In this document: in pieces, positions 63,516 through 64,000 of the stretch
How positions within the stretch are numbered: position 1 is the stretch's first letter
Layout: the number at the start of each line of letters is the position of its first letter
NCBI RefSeq assembly: GCF_032714475.1
Contig: NZ_JAWDKD010000015.1
Location: forward strand, 71,450 to 135,449
Origin: Methanolapillus africanus
GTDB lineage: Archaea; Halobacteriota; Methanosarcinia; Methanosarcinales; Methanosarcinaceae
Direction: 5' to 3'
DNA length: 64,000 bases
Notes under the pieces: generated by a model
The model's input: the letters and a program-made list of their open reading frames with translations, nothing else
Told to the model about the DNA's origin: nothing
The model's database searches: none
Made by a program: the position numbers and the translations under genes

Positions 63516-64000
63516 CCGCTTAAACAGACGCGTTTCGCGTCTGTTTAAGCGGATATTGTGTAATGGGAAGGTGCAATTCAAAACAGAAGATGCAAAAATG
63601 AGCAAGATAGCAACTGTATTGTTGGAAACAGAAGGTGAAAATCGGATCCGGAAACAAGTGTATTGTTGGAAACTGAAGATACAAATCGGTACCAAGAAAC
63701 AAGTGTATTGTTGGAAACTGAAGATACAAATCGGTACCAAGAAACACCTGTATTGTTGGAAACAGAAGATACAAATCGGTACCAAGAAACAACTGTATTG
63801 TTGGAAACAGAAGATACAAATCGGTACCAAGAAACAACTGTATTGTTGGAAACAGAAGATACAAATCGGTACCAAGAAACACCTGTATTGTTGGAAACAG
63901 AAGATACAAATCGGTACCAAGAAACAACTGTATTGTTGGAAACAGAAGATACAAATCGGTACCAAGAAACAACTGTATTGTTGGAAACAGAAGATACAAA
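63516..64000 (+). repeat. Composite intergenic element 10: hairpin and tandem 45-bp array (runs off the end)
   Basis: AAACCATCCCG leads into a perfect hairpin at 63516-63552 (CCGCTTAAACAGACGCG, TTT, CGCGTCTGTTTAAGCGG). Two or three diverged units follow, then about seven nearly identical 45-base units from about 63650 to the end (AACTGTATTGTTGGAAACAG, then AAGATACAAATCGGTACCAA). Differences are mainly in CAACT/CAAGT/CACCT and CAGAAG/CTGAAG. No GC box precedes the hairpin here. Confidence 0.85.

Noticed and set aside
63504..63999. Minus-strand frames with perfect 15-residue repeats
   Set aside because: They arise because the DNA unit is 45 bp; there is no ribosome site, and the same unit occurs elsewhere in non-open forms.
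63650..64000. CRISPR array
   Set aside because: The units are tandem and adjoining without unique spacers, and no cas1/cas2 genes are present.

Overview
The window comes from a methylotrophic methanogenic archaeon, most likely a member of the Methanosarcinales, and possibly a small host-associated form such as the Methanimicrococcus group (the genus level is inference). The reasons are archaeal ribosomal proteins and RNA polymerase subunits (S17e, L18e, L13, S9, RpoN, RpoK, S2), O-phosphoserine-tRNA ligase SepS, Hef, FEN-1, Taw1, an archaeal mevalonate operon, and the methylamine pair RamA/MtbA. No rRNA, tRNA or CRISPR array was seen. About 55 genes are supported. None of the 53 intact reading frames ends in TAG (39 TAA, 14 TGA by my reading), and two reading frames are interrupted only by a single in-frame TAG. 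In an organism that makes methylamine enzymes this points to pyrrolysine read-through or reassignment of UAG.

Layout. 1-6.3 kb: end of an A24 prepilin peptidase, a membrane protein, RecQ, S17e and LysA. 6.6-10.6 kb: a DUF4143 ATPase, an AAA+ ATPase and a PhnP-like metallohydrolase. 10.7-14.7 kb: an AT-rich block with a TAG-containing membrane protein and a large HD/HSP90-like ATPase protein that resembles conflict-system proteins. 15.3-17 kb: FEN-1 and a small TrmO-like protein. 17.4-23.3 kb: seven paralogous surface lipoproteins and a PH-domain protein. 23.7-28.7 kb: mevalonate operon (HMG-CoA synthase, thiolase, DUF35) with a truncated DUF35 duplicate and an HTH regulator. 28.8-35 kb: degenerate Cas4-like protein, AIR-synthase-like protein, MscS channel and a large surface protein. 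35.6-38.1 kb: ribosomal/RNA polymerase operon. 38.4-42.1 kb: an Abi_2 gene bracketed by repeats, a secreted matrixin and another secreted protein carrying the lipoprotein-type domain. 42.2-54.5 kb: anaerobic ribonucleotide reductase with a glutaredoxin-like protein, Taw1, TyrRS, flavodoxin, PRC-barrel protein, SepRS and small conserved proteins. 54.9-63.5 kb: Hef, a Schlafen/AlbA-type ATPase regulator, RamA and MtbA (divergent), and a TAG-containing membrane protein. 63.5-64 kb: a tandem 45-bp array running off the end.

The most unusual feature is a dispersed non-coding element. A 19-bp GC-rich box (consensus CGCGCGCGTTAYRGCGACA) occurs 17 times, always between genes and always with its GC end facing the nearest gene. 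Most copies are continued by an A/T-rich spacer, a conserved GGTTTGCTTGA word, a strong hairpin whose arms vary in a compensatory way, and copies of one 45-bp minisatellite unit. One intergenic region (31.2-31.7 kb) carries the complete symmetrical arrangement. I do not recognise this element; its biology (mobile element, 3'-end RNA structure or DNA-level signal) is open.
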